Below, in pieces: positions 29,474 to 37,238 of a DNA stretch of 64,000 bases; within the stretch, counting starts at the first letter, position 1, and the number at the start of each line of letters is the position of its first letter. The stretch covers positions 372,001 through 436,000 of the forward strand of contig NZ_PVTX01000001.1 in the NCBI RefSeq assembly GCF_003003075.1. Direction: 5' to 3'. The stretch is from Isoptericola halotolerans (GTDB lineage: Bacteria; Actinomycetota; Actinomycetes; Actinomycetales; Cellulomonadaceae). A program made the translations under genes and the position numbers. Below the pieces are notes generated by a model that was not told the origin of the DNA, ran no database searches, and was given only the letters and a program-made list of their open reading frames with translations.

Positions 29474-30502
29474 ATGAGCGCCACCACCCCGCACCGCGTC
29501 CCCGATCCGCACGCCGTCCCGGCCCCGGACGCCCCCGGCTGGCAGCGGCCGCTGCCCGGGACGGGCCTCACCGTGAGCGCCGTCTGCTCCGGCGGCGGCC
29601 CGCTCGGCTCGATGCCGGGCCTGTTCGGCTACGACGTCGTCACCGAGCAGGCCGTCGAGACCGTGCTGGCCGTGCTGGGGTCCCCGGTCCGGTTCCTCGA
29701 CACGGCCAACGGCTACTCCGACGGCGAGAGCGAGCGACGCGTCGGCCTCGGGCTCGCCGCCTACCGCGAGCGGCACGGCGCGCTGCCGGACGACGTCGTC
29801 GTCGCGACCAAGGTCGACCCGCGCGACGGCGACTACTCGGGAGACCGGGTGCGGCGCTCGGTGGACGAGTCGCGCGAGCGGCTCGGCCTGGACCACCTGC
29901 CGCTGGTGCACCTGCACGACCCGGAGAACTTCGACATCGGCGAGCTCACCGCTCCGGGTGGTGCGGTCGACGCGTTGGTGGCGCTGCGCGACGCCGGGGA
30001 GGTCGGCGCGATCGGCCTCGCGGGAGGCCCGGTGCCCGAGATGCGCCGGTACCTGGACCTCGGGGTCTTCGACGTGCTGCTGGTGCACAACCGGTGGACG
30101 CTCGTGGACCGCTCGGCCGGCTCCTTGATCGCCGCGGCGGCCGAGCGGGGGATCGGCGTGCTCAACGCGGCCGTCTACGGCGGTGGCATCCTCGCGCAGC
30201 AGACGCCGTCGTCGGACCGGCCGAGCGCCCGGCGGTACGGCTACCGCGAGGCGCCGCCCGAGACGCTCGCCGCCGTCGACGCCCTGCGCGCGCTGTGCAC
30301 CCGGTTCGGCACGACGCTGCCGACGGCGGCGCTGCAGTTCTCGGTGCGCGACCCCCGGGTGGCCTCCACGATCGTCGGGATCTCCCGGCCGCAGCGGGTG
30401 GCGCAGACGCTGGAGGCCTGCGCCGCACCGCTGCCCGAGGAGTTCTGGACCGAGGCGGAAGCGCTGCTCCCCGGGCCGGGAGCCTGGCTCGACGGAGCCT
30501 GA
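29474..30502 (+). CDS. Aldo/keto reductase (aldose 1-dehydrogenase-like)
   Basis: 342 residues. AKR barrel features: FLDTANGYSDGESERRVGLGL (catalytic Asp and Tyr), VVVATKVDPRDG with the Lys, and LPLVHLHDPE with the His. The LDTANxYSDGESE form resembles D-threo-aldose or L-fucose dehydrogenases. ATG 29474 is leaderless, TACGCT (29462-29467) ending 6 nt upstream. Divergent from marR, sharing a 105-bp promoter region. Confidence 0.9.
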   Translation: MSATTPHRVPDPHAVPAPDAPGWQRPLPGTGLTVSAVCSGGGPLGSMPGLFGYDVVTEQAVETVLAVLGSPVRFLDTANGYSDGESERRVGLGLAAYRERHGALPDDVVVATKVDPRDGDYSGDRVRRSVDESRERLGLDHLPLVHLHDPENFDIGELTAPGGAVDALVALRDAGEVGAIGLAGGPVPEMRRYLDLGVFDVLLVHNRWTLVDRSAGSLIAAAAERGIGVLNAAVYGGGILAQQTPSSDRPSARRYGYREAPPETLAAVDALRALCTRFGTTLPTAALQFSVRDPRVASTIVGISRPQRVAQTLEACAAPLPEEFWTEAEALLPGPGAWLDGA

Positions 30503-30518
30503 CCGCCGGGCCAGGTCC

Positions 30519-30546
30519 GGTGCTCGGTGCTCGGTGCTCAGCGCTC
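30519..30546. repeat. 7-bp tandem repeat at the 3' end of the MFS gene
   Basis: GGTGCTC is repeated three times in tandem (30519-30539) followed by a diverged AGCGCTC. The stop codon of the MFS gene (30538-30540 on the minus strand) lies inside the repeat, so a change in unit number would alter the C-terminus by frameshift. Confidence 0.7.
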
Positions 30547-32163
30547 GGTGGCCGGCTGCCCAGCGGTCAGGTCGCGGGCCTGCTGGATGCCGGAGCGCTC
30601 CCCGAGCGGGATCTCGCGGATGAAGCAGATCGCCACCAGGGCGACCAGCGCCATCGGCACGGCGATGAGGAAGATCCCCGTGATGCCGTCGGTGTAGGCG
30701 TTGGCGACGACGTCGGCGACCGGTGCGGGCAGCTGCGACATGTCCGGCACGGCGCCGGCGGAGTCGCCCATGGCGGACGCCGGGACGCCGAGCCGTGCCA
30801 GGCCCGCGGCGATGTCGTCCTTGACGTTCAGCGCGAGGATCGCGCCGAGCACGGAGACGCCGACCGAGCCCCCGAGCGACCGGAAGAACGCCACGGTGGC
30901 GGTGCCCGCGCCCATCTCGCGGACGTCGAGCGTGTTCTGCGTGGCGAGCACCAGGTTCTGCATGAGCGCGCCCACGGACAGCCCGAGCCCGAACAGGTAG
31001 ACGGAGATGATGACGAAGCTCGTGTCCGTGCTGATGGTGGACATGCCGAACAGGGAGAGCGACAGCACCGCGGCGCCGCCGACCATGATCGCCTTGTAGC
31101 GGCCGGTGCGGGAGATGATCCGCCCCAGCACGATCCCTCCGAGCATGGTGCCGACGACCATCGGGATGGTCTGCAGGCCTGCCTCGGTGGGCGTCTTGCC
31201 GCGGGCCAGCTGCAGGTACTGCGACAGGAAGACGGCGGTGCCGAACATGGCCACGCCGACGGCCGCGGAGGCGACGATCGACAGCACGAAGGTGCGGTTG
31301 CGGAACAGGTGCAGCGGGATGATCGGCTCCGCCACCTTGCGCTCCACCAGCACCGCCACGGCGAGGGAGACGACGGCGGCCCCCACCATCGCGGCGGTCT
31401 GCCAGGACGCCCACGCGAACTGGTCGCCCGCGAAGGTGACCCAGACCAGCAGGAGCGCGACCCCGAGGGCGATGAGCGTGGCGCCGAGGTAGTCGATGGT
31501 GACCTTGCGCTGGTCCCGGGGCGGCAGGTGCAGGGTCTTCTGCAGCACGATGAGGGCCGCGATCGCGAAGGGGACGCCCACGAAGAACGTCCAGCGCCAG
31601 CCGAGGAACGAGTCCGTGATGACGCCGCCGAGCAGCGGGCCGCCGATCTGCGCGACGGCCATGACACCGCCCATGAGACCCATGTACTTGCCGCGCTCGC
31701 GCGGGCTGATGATGTCGGACATCAGGACGGTCGCCAGCGACATCAGCCCGCCGGCGCCGACGCCCTGCAGGGCACGGAAGGTGATCAGCGTCGTCATGTC
31801 CTGGGAGAACCCGGCGGCCGCGGCGGAGACCACGGTGATGACCAGGGCGACCTGGATGAGGACCTTGCGGTTCGTCAGGTCGGCCAGCTTGCCCCAGAGC
31901 GGGGTGGAGATGGTCATCGTCAGCAGCATGGCCGTGACGACCCAGGTGTAGGAGTGCTGCGACCCGCCGAGGTCCGCGACGATGCGCGGCAGGGCGGTCG
32001 AGGTGATCGTGGTGGCGAGCAGCGAGACGAAGACGCCGAGCAGGATCCCGGAGAGCGCCTCGAGGGTCTCGCGGCGCGTCATCGCCGGGTTGTCGTCGGC
32101 CAGGGCGTCGACGAGCGGTACGTCAGGATCGGTCGCAGGGGTGGAGCTGGTGGTGTCGGTCAT
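30538..32163 (-). CDS. DHA2-family multidrug MFS exporter
   Basis: 541 residues with 14 predicted membrane helices. The DHA2 (EmrB/QacA) pattern is clear: LDxTxVxTALP-like LLATTITSTALPRIVADLG in helix 1, GKLADLTNRKVL motif A, FRALQGVGAGGLMSLA, and PLLGGVITDSFLGWRWTFFVGVP motif C. A proton-driven efflux pump of amphiphilic drugs. It is coupled to the upstream marR gene by an ATGA overlap (32160-32163), so the regulator and pump are one autoregulated unit. Confidence 0.95.
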   Translation of the reverse strand: MTDTTSSTPATDPDVPLVDALADDNPAMTRRETLEALSGILLGVFVSLLATTITSTALPRIVADLGGSQHSYTWVVTAMLLTMTISTPLWGKLADLTNRKVLIQVALVITVVSAAAAGFSQDMTTLITFRALQGVGAGGLMSLATVLMSDIISPRERGKYMGLMGGVMAVAQIGGPLLGGVITDSFLGWRWTFFVGVPFAIAALIVLQKTLHLPPRDQRKVTIDYLGATLIALGVALLLVWVTFAGDQFAWASWQTAAMVGAAVVSLAVAVLVERKVAEPIIPLHLFRNRTFVLSIVASAAVGVAMFGTAVFLSQYLQLARGKTPTEAGLQTIPMVVGTMLGGIVLGRIISRTGRYKAIMVGGAAVLSLSLFGMSTISTDTSFVIISVYLFGLGLSVGALMQNLVLATQNTLDVREMGAGTATVAFFRSLGGSVGVSVLGAILALNVKDDIAAGLARLGVPASAMGDSAGAVPDMSQLPAPVADVVANAYTDGITGIFLIAVPMALVALVAICFIREIPLGERSGIQQARDLTAGQPATER

Positions 32164-32612
32164 CGGGACGGGGCCTCCTGGGTCACTGAGCTGATGGCGG
32201 CCGCGACGTTGCGGATCTGGGTGATGGCGTCGGTGAGGTCGGCCGCGGACCAGTCCGCGAAGGCCTCGTCGACGAAGTCGTCGAAGTAGCGGTCGGACTC
32301 CGCGGCGAACGCGTGCCCGGCGTCGGTGAGCTCGAGGGTGCGGGCGCGTCGGTCGGCGCGGTCGACGGTGCGGCGGACGTAGCCGGCGTCGACCAGGGCG
32401 CTGACCTGGCGGCTGGCGACGGAGGCGTCGACCCGCAGGGCCTCGGCCACCTCGCAGAGCTGGACCGCGCCGCGCGCCCGGACCATGCGCACGATGCCGA
32501 GCCCGGAGCGCGGCCAGTCGAGGTCGCGTGCGATTCGGGCCGCTGCCTCGCGCTGGGCGCGCGAGAGGGACTCGAGCGCTGCGACGAGTGCTGTGGAGGC
32601 ACGTTCCGACAC
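32160..32612 (-). CDS. MarR-family regulator of the MFS exporter
   Basis: 150 residues. Winged helix with GLGIVRMVRARGAVQLCEVAEALRVDASVASRQVSALVDAGYVRRTVDRADRRARTLELTDAG. GTG 32612 has AAAGGGG six bases upstream; ATG 32642 upstream in frame would sit on the predicted -10. It precedes and overlaps the exporter gene, and the operator at 32651-32665 within its promoter predicts negative autoregulation relieved by a drug ligand. Confidence 0.92.
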   Translation of the reverse strand: MSERASTALVAALESLSRAQREAAARIARDLDWPRSGLGIVRMVRARGAVQLCEVAEALRVDASVASRQVSALVDAGYVRRTVDRADRRARTLELTDAGHAFAAESDRYFDDFVDEAFADWSAADLTDAITQIRNVAAAISSVTQEAPSR

Positions 32613-32637
32613 GTCGACCCCTTTCGTTGCCTCGGGC

Positions 32638-32666
32638 ACCATATGATGGATGCTTGCGTCAAGCAA
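32638..32666 (-). promoter_or_regulatory. marR-mfs promoter with MarR operator
   Basis: On the minus strand TTGCTT (-35, 32661-32666) and TATGGT (-10, 32638-32643) are 17 nt apart. A perfect inverted repeat TGCTTG-ACG-CAAGCA (32651-32665) covers the -35 and spacer, the expected geometry for MarR repression. The region is less GC-rich than its surroundings. Confidence 0.7.
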
Positions 32667-32688
32667 ATGTCTCGCCGGAACATTCCCG

Positions 32689-32788
32689 CGAGGTAGTGCG
32701 GGGTTGCGCGAGGCAGTGGCGCTCGTGCCGAGGTAGCGCTGCGTTGCGCGAGGTAGTAGCTCGCGTCGCGAGGTAGTGGGCAGCCCAG
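32689..32788 (+). repeat. Left arm of phased repeat locus: five 20-bp units
   Basis: CGAGGTAG-like cores start at 32689, 32709, 32729, 32749 and 32769, exactly 20 bp apart. Four are CGAGGTAG and one is CGAGGCAG. The remaining 12 bp of each unit are GC-rich but variable. No plausible coding sequence or ribosome site lies here. Confidence 0.9.
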
Positions 32789-32803
32789 GGCGGTTCGGGT
32801 GCC

Positions 32804-32897
32804 GCCGGGTGGCGGGTCCCGTGCACGGTCGCGTTCACGGGCGCAGGGCGCCCTCCACTTCGGGACTGACGACCGTGCACGGGACCCGACACCCGGC
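32804..32897. repeat. Central long inverted repeat of the repeat locus
   Basis: A 28-bp stem with one mismatch pairs 32804-32831 with 32870-32897; its inner 18 bp (GGGTCCCGTGCACGGTCG and complement) are perfect. The 38-nt centre contains a nested 6-bp hairpin GGGCGC-AGG-GCGCCC (32839-32853). It could extrude as a cruciform or form a stable RNA hairpin. It is placed between two repeat arms of opposite orientation. Confidence 0.9.
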
Positions 32898-32905
32898 TTT
32901 GGCGT

Positions 32906-33065
32906 TCCCGCCCGGCGCTACCCCACGCCGTCGGGCACTACCTCGCGCCGCGCGCTGCTACCTCGGCGGGCGGGGCGCTACCTCGGGCCGGGCGTTGCTA
33001 CCTCGGCGGGCGGGGCGCTACCTCGGGCCGGGCGTTGCTACCTCGGTGACCGGCGCACTACCTCG
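32906..33065 (-). repeat. Right arm of phased repeat locus: eight 20-bp units, inverted
   Basis: CTACCTCG (the complement of the left-arm core) occurs at 32938, 32958, 32978, 32998, 33018, 33038 and 33058, with a decayed copy CTACCCCA at 32918; all are exactly 20 bp apart. Bases 32958-32997 and 32998-33037 are an exact 40-bp tandem duplication of two units, showing recent expansion. Confidence 0.9.
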
Positions 33066-33085
33066 GCGGGGGGCGGGGGACGACG

Positions 33086-33119
33086 ACGGCGGCCCGCCCC
33101 GGGAGGGACGGACCGCCGT
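33086..33119 (-). terminator. Probable terminator of the sugar transporter gene
   Basis: A 7-bp ACGGCGG/CCGCCGT stem (33086-33092 with 33113-33119) with GC-rich inner pairing lies 18 nt past the transporter stop on the minus strand. Confidence 0.45.
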
Positions 33120-33137
33120 GGCCGTGGCGAGGGTGGC

Positions 33138-34595
33138 TCAGACGCGGTGACGTACGTCCTCGGTCATGTCCTCCAGCTCCTTGCCCTTGGTCTCCGACAC
33201 CTTGAACCAGATGAAGAAGAAGGAGATCACGGCGAAGAGTCCGTACATGCCGTACGGAACCGCCGGGCCGAACGCCGACAGCATCGGTGGGAAGGTCAGC
33301 GTGATGGTGAAGTTCGCCAGCCAGTTGGCCGCCGCGCCGACACCCAGCGCCGCGGCGCGGATCCGGTTCGGGAACATCTCGCCCAGCATCACCCACATGA
33401 GCGGGCCCCACGTGGCGCCGAAGAAGACGACGAAGGCGTTCGCGGCGATCAGCGCGATGGTGCCCCACGGGTCACCGAGGGACAGCGTCGACTCGCCCGC
33501 GGCGTCGACCGTGGTGGTGCCCTGCGTGAACACCGCGGCCATGGTCAGCAGCGAGACCGCCATGCCGGCCGACCCGATGAGCAGCATCGGACGGCGCCCG
33601 ACCTTGTCGATGAGGGCGATCGCGATGAAGGTCACCGCGATGTTCGTGATCGCGGTGATGGTGGAGACGAGGAACGCCTGCGACTCGTCGAACCCGACCG
33701 CCTGCCACAGCGTCGTGGAGTAGTAGAAGATGATGTTGATACCCACGAACTGCTGGAAGATCGCCAGCAGGATGCCCACCCAGACGATGGACTTCAGGCC
33801 GAGGAACCCCTTGCCCTTGAGAGAGCCGAGGTCGGCGTTCTTCTCGTCGACGGCGATCGACCGCTTGATCTCCTCGATCCGGTCGTCGACGTCCTCCTGC
33901 GGCCCGAGCACCGAGGCGAGCACGCTGCGTGCCTCGCCGACGTCACCCTTGGCGACCAGGTAGCGCGGCGACTCCGGCATGCGCAGCGCCAGCAACCCGT
34001 AGACGACGGCCGGGACCGCCTCGACGAAGAACATCCACCGCCAGGCCTCCCAGCCCAACCACAGCTCCTCCGACGCGCCGCCGGCGCTGCTCGCCAGGAT
34101 CTGGTCGCTCAGGAGCGCGCCGAAGATGCCCACCGTGATGGCGAGCTGCTGCAGCGAGGCCAGGCTGCCGCGGATCGACGCCGGGGAGATCTCGGCGATG
34201 TAGGCGGGCGCGATGACCGACGCGATACCGATACCGATGCCGCCCAGGAACCGCCAGAGCGACAGGTCCAGCGCGGTCCAGGCCAGGGCGGACATCACCG
34301 CGGAGAACAGGAACAGGCCCGCTCCCAGCAGCATCACCTTGACGCGACCGATGCGGTCCGCGAGCCGGCCGGCGCCCCAGGCGCCCAGGGCGCAACCCAG
34401 GAGCGCGACCGCCACGACGAGGCCGGTGACCGTGGCCTCGAGCTCGAACTCACCCTCGATCGCCGACACCGCGCCGTTGATCACCGACGAGTCGAATCCG
34501 AACAGGAAGCCACCGACGGCGGCGGCGAACGACAGGCCGATCGCCTTGCGGTGCGCCGATCGTGCTCCGGCGCCGCTGGGTGCGGATGCGGTCAT
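33138..34595 (-). CDS. Sugar porter family MFS transporter
   Basis: 485 residues, 12 helices. Sugar-porter signatures: GFLFGFDSSVINGAV in helix 1, GRLADRIGRVKVM, PESPRYLVAKG after helix 6, QQFVGINIIFYYSTTLW in helix 7, and KVGRRPMLL. It resembles xylose/glucose/arabinose proton symporters; the exact sugar is not predictable. ATG 34595 has a GAGAGGAG site 7 nt upstream. Monocistronic; its 3' end faces the repeat locus. Confidence 0.94.
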   Translation of the reverse strand: MTASAPSGAGARSAHRKAIGLSFAAAVGGFLFGFDSSVINGAVSAIEGEFELEATVTGLVVAVALLGCALGAWGAGRLADRIGRVKVMLLGAGLFLFSAVMSALAWTALDLSLWRFLGGIGIGIASVIAPAYIAEISPASIRGSLASLQQLAITVGIFGALLSDQILASSAGGASEELWLGWEAWRWMFFVEAVPAVVYGLLALRMPESPRYLVAKGDVGEARSVLASVLGPQEDVDDRIEEIKRSIAVDEKNADLGSLKGKGFLGLKSIVWVGILLAIFQQFVGINIIFYYSTTLWQAVGFDESQAFLVSTITAITNIAVTFIAIALIDKVGRRPMLLIGSAGMAVSLLTMAAVFTQGTTTVDAAGESTLSLGDPWGTIALIAANAFVVFFGATWGPLMWVMLGEMFPNRIRAAALGVGAAANWLANFTITLTFPPMLSAFGPAVPYGMYGLFAVISFFFIWFKVSETKGKELEDMTEDVRHRV

Positions 34596-34752
34596 CACCA
34601 AACTCCTCTCGGGTCCCGGTCCCGGGGCCGTCCCCTGCATGCTAGGAGCGTTGCGCCGAGCGAGCACGGCGAGCGCCCGTGGCGATCCCCACAGGGGATC
34701 GGGCGCCCACCTGCGCCGTCGCCCGTCGCACCGGACCTGCGAGACTGGGCGG

Positions 34753-35382
34753 GTGAACGACCGACGCTTCCGTCGCCCGGCCATGCTCGACCCGCGCGAC
34801 GCCGACGCCCTGGCGGGCGCCCTCGACCCTGCGCGGCGCGACGAGGTGGCGCACACCACCGCCCGCGCCGTCGTGCACCGCGCCCGCGCGGCCGAGGATC
34901 CCGAGGTGGTCGCCCGCCTCGTCCGGCTCGTCGAGGACGAGGGCCTCGACGTCGTCGCCGAGCTCTGGTCGGACGCCGCGCCGGCGACCCTGCCGGGAGC
35001 GCTCTGGCGGCTGTACGCGCTGCGCGAGTGGGTCCGGCGCGACCCCCGCACGATCGGCCTGCGCTACCGGCTCGGCGTCGACGTGGCGCCCGTGGAGGAG
35101 GTCGTGGCCGGCGTCCCGCGCCCGCCCACGCCGTCGGACCTGCGCCAGCTGGCCGACACGGTGCTCTCCGGGGTGTACGCCGGTGACCTCGCGGTCGCCC
35201 TGGAACGGGCGGCGGCGTTCTGCCGCATCCTGGCGACCGGCGCCGCCTACGACGCCGACGCGCGGGAGGTCGCCGACCCGGAGGCGGCGGCGCGCATGAC
35301 GCGCGGAGCGGCCGACCTGGTGGGCACCGCCGGGGAGCTCGAGCACGCCGCCGCGCTCTGGCGTGCGGGTTCGCTCGACTGA
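34753..35382 (+). CDS. Conserved actinobacterial protein of unknown function
   Basis: 209 residues, soluble, probably all helical, rich in Ala, Arg, Asp and Glu. No catalytic motif is obvious. Stretches ARRDEVAHTTARAVVHRARAA, ALWRLYALREWVRRDP and VLSGVYAGDLAVALERAAAFCRI look conserved rather than random; I recall similar proteins in Cellulomonas-type genomes given a doubtful RNA polymerase beta-subunit label, which nothing here supports. GTG 34753 is leaderless: GAGACT (34741-34746) lies 6 nt upstream. Its 3' end is directly followed by the putative structured RNA. Confidence 0.72.
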   Translation: MNDRRFRRPAMLDPRDADALAGALDPARRDEVAHTTARAVVHRARAAEDPEVVARLVRLVEDEGLDVVAELWSDAAPATLPGALWRLYALREWVRRDPRTIGLRYRLGVDVAPVEEVVAGVPRPPTPSDLRQLADTVLSGVYAGDLAVALERAAAFCRILATGAAYDADAREVADPEAAARMTRGAADLVGTAGELEHAAALWRAGSLD

Positions 35383-35406
35383 GGGGAGCGGTCGTACGAT
35401 GGACGC

Positions 35407-35534
35407 GCGACGTCGGACCGCGGTAGCCCCGGGCTCCATCTTCAGCCGCTACGAGCGGCCACGCGCCGAGAGGCGCTCCCGGTCCGGCGTCGCACTTCTG
35501 CGTCCGGAGCCGGAACGCACCGGACGGTCGATTT
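35407..35534 (+). ncRNA. Putative structured RNA upstream of the phosphate-transport operon
   Basis: A TACGAT -10 box (35395-35400) predicts transcription from 35407, which has no start codon but is the first base of a 14-bp helix: 35407-35420 pairs with 35480-35493, all Watson-Crick except one T-G pair. Inside are hairpins GCCGCT-ACG-AGCGGC (35445-35459) and GCGCC-GAGA-GGCGC (35463-35476, GNRA loop) and a small AGCC/GGCT stem (35425-35435). After it, TGCGTCC/GGAACGCA (35499-35519) forms a further hairpin before ATTT. CCGGAC (35520-35525) can also pair with GTCCGG at 35482-35487 inside the closing helix, so two exclusive folds exist. It may be a free RNA or a pit leader. Confidence 0.5.
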
Positions 35535-35600
35535 AGCCCGGCCGCGGGGCGGGATCTACTCTGTGTCTGACCGAGCGTCCTTCCTCACCGGGAGCCTCAC

Positions 35601-36221
35601 GTGCGCCTGCGCCTCACACCGCGCGACACCACCTTCTTCGACCTGCTGGCCGTCCTGGCCGGACACACCGTCACCGGAGCCACGCTGCTCGCCGAGCTCC
35701 TCGGTGCGTCGCGCCCCGAGCGTGAGGAGATCGTGGGGCGGCTGACCGAGGCCGAGCACGAGGCGGACGATGCCACGCACCAGATCATGCGGCGGCTCAA
35801 CAAGACGTTCGTCACGCCCTTCGGACGGGACGAGATCTACAGCCTCGCCTCCGCGCTCGACGACTGCATGGACGCCATGGACGAGGCGGGGCACCTCATC
35901 GTCCTGTACAAGATCGACGAGCTGCCGATGGCGGTCTCGGAGCAGATCCAGGTGCTGCTGCGCTGCGCCGAGCTGACGGCCGACGCGATGCCGCGCCTGC
36001 GCAAGCTCGACCAGCTCCCCGAGTACTGGGTCGAGATCAACCGGCTCGAGAACCAGGGCGACAAGCTGCACCGCACGCTGCTCGCGCACCTCTTCGACCG
36101 CGTGGCCGACCCGATCCTGCTGATCAAGCTCAAGGAGGTCGTCGACATCCTCGAGGAGGCCACCGACGCCTTCGAGAAGGTGGCGAACCTCGTCGAGACG
36201 ATCGTCCTCAAGGAGTCGTGA
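35601..36221 (+). CDS. DUF47/PhoU-like accessory protein of the Pit phosphate transporter
   Basis: 206 residues, all-helical PhoU-like fold. RLTPRDTTFFDLLAVLAGHTVTGA, EHEADDATHQIMRRLNKTFVTPFGRDEI and NRLENQGDKLHRTLLAHLF are typical of DUF47 proteins encoded with Pit transporters, where they modulate transport. GTG 35601 follows GGGAG by about 7 nt; a TACTCT box at 35557-35562 may be the proximal promoter. Stop and pit start overlap as GTGA (36218-36221). Confidence 0.94.
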   Translation: MRLRLTPRDTTFFDLLAVLAGHTVTGATLLAELLGASRPEREEIVGRLTEAEHEADDATHQIMRRLNKTFVTPFGRDEIYSLASALDDCMDAMDEAGHLIVLYKIDELPMAVSEQIQVLLRCAELTADAMPRLRKLDQLPEYWVEINRLENQGDKLHRTLLAHLFDRVADPILLIKLKEVVDILEEATDAFEKVANLVETIVLKES

Positions 36222-37231
36222 GCGTGGAGCTCGCCCTCGTCGTCGTGGTCGTGGTCGTGGCGCTCGGCTTCGCGTACACGAACGGGTTCCTCGACGCGGC
36301 GAACTCCGTCGCGACCTCGATCTCGACCCGGGCGCTCACGCCGCGCATCGCGGTGGCGATGGCCGCCGCGATGAACTTCGTCGGCGCCCTGCTCGGCACG
36401 TCCGTCGCCGAGACCATCGCGACCTCCATCGTGGACCTCGACGGTGCGCCTGCCGTCGACGCCCTGGGCGTCCTGCTGTGCGCGCTGCTGGGCGCCATCG
36501 CGTGGAACCTCGTGGCCTGGTGGTTCGGCATGCCGACGTCGTCGACCCACTCGCTCGTCGGAGGTCTCCTCGGCGCCGGGCTCGCTGGCGGCATGGTCGT
36601 GCACGGCGAGGAGGTCCTCGACCGCGTGGTGCTCCCGCTGCTCGTGTCGCCCGTCATCGGTTTCGTGGCGGCGTTCGCGCTCATGGTCGCCCTGCTCTGG
36701 GCGTTCCGGAACGCGGCGCCGTCGCGGGTGAACCGGCGCTTCCGGATCGCGCAGACGGCGTCGGCCGCGGCCGTGGCCCTCGGGCACGGTCTCCAGTCGG
36801 CTCAGAAGACCATGGGCGTCGTGTGGCTGGCGCTGCTCACCGTCGGCGCCGTCACCCCCGTCGAGGGCATCCCGCTGTGGGTCAAGCTCGCGGCGGCGAC
36901 CGCGATGGCCGCGGGCACCTACGCCGGCGGCTGGCGCATCATGCGCACCCTGGGACGGCGGATCATCGAGATCGACCCGGCGCGCGGGTTCGTCGCCGAG
37001 TCGGTCTCCGCCATCGTGCTGTACGTCAGCTCGATCGTGCTCCACGCCCCGGTGTCCACCACGCACACCATCACCGCCGCGATCGTCGGCGTGGGCTCCA
37101 CGCGGCGGCTCTCCGCGGTGCGCTGGGGGGTGGCCCGGACGATCGCCGTGTTCTGGCTCCTGACCGCGCCGGCGGCAGGCCTCCTCGCCGCCGGGACCAC
37201 CTGGCTCCTGCTGGGCGTCCTCGGGAGCTGA
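36218..37231 (+). CDS. pit: Low-affinity inorganic phosphate transporter (Pit family)
   Basis: 337 residues. Duplicated PHO-4 fold with GFAYTNGFLDAANSVATSISTRALTPR near the N-terminus and APVSTTHTITAAIVGVGSTRR in the second half; WWFGMPTSSTHSLVGGLLGAGL carries the other repeat motif. Moves phosphate, usually as a metal-phosphate complex, with protons. Coupled to the DUF47 gene. Only 7 nt separate its stop from the convergent mutT1 stop. Confidence 0.96.
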   Translation: MSVELALVVVVVVVALGFAYTNGFLDAANSVATSISTRALTPRIAVAMAAAMNFVGALLGTSVAETIATSIVDLDGAPAVDALGVLLCALLGAIAWNLVAWWFGMPTSSTHSLVGGLLGAGLAGGMVVHGEEVLDRVVLPLLVSPVIGFVAAFALMVALLWAFRNAAPSRVNRRFRIAQTASAAAVALGHGLQSAQKTMGVVWLALLTVGAVTPVEGIPLWVKLAAATAMAAGTYAGGWRIMRTLGRRIIEIDPARGFVAESVSAIVLYVSSIVLHAPVSTTHTITAAIVGVGSTRRLSAVRWGVARTIAVFWLLTAPAAGLLAAGTTWLLLGVLGS

Positions 37232-37238
37232 GCCCGGC

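Noticed and set aside
28838-31414. 858-codon minus-strand frame through marR and the aldo/keto reductase
   Set aside because: Only its last 176 codons match MarR; the rest is antisense to the reductase and out of frame with the exporter.
32751-32762. Match of GAGGTAGTAG to the animal let-7 microRNA seed
   Set aside because: A chance match within a bacterial repeat unit; there is no biological basis for it.
32689-33065. CRISPR array
   Set aside because: The period is only 20 bp, the conserved part is 8 bp, the arms have opposite orientation, and units are partly duplicated; no cas genes are near.
32799-35186. Long open frame on the plus strand across the sugar transporter
   Set aside because: Antisense to a clear MFS gene, with His/Arg/Gly-rich shadow sequence and no ribosome site; such frames are common at this GC content.
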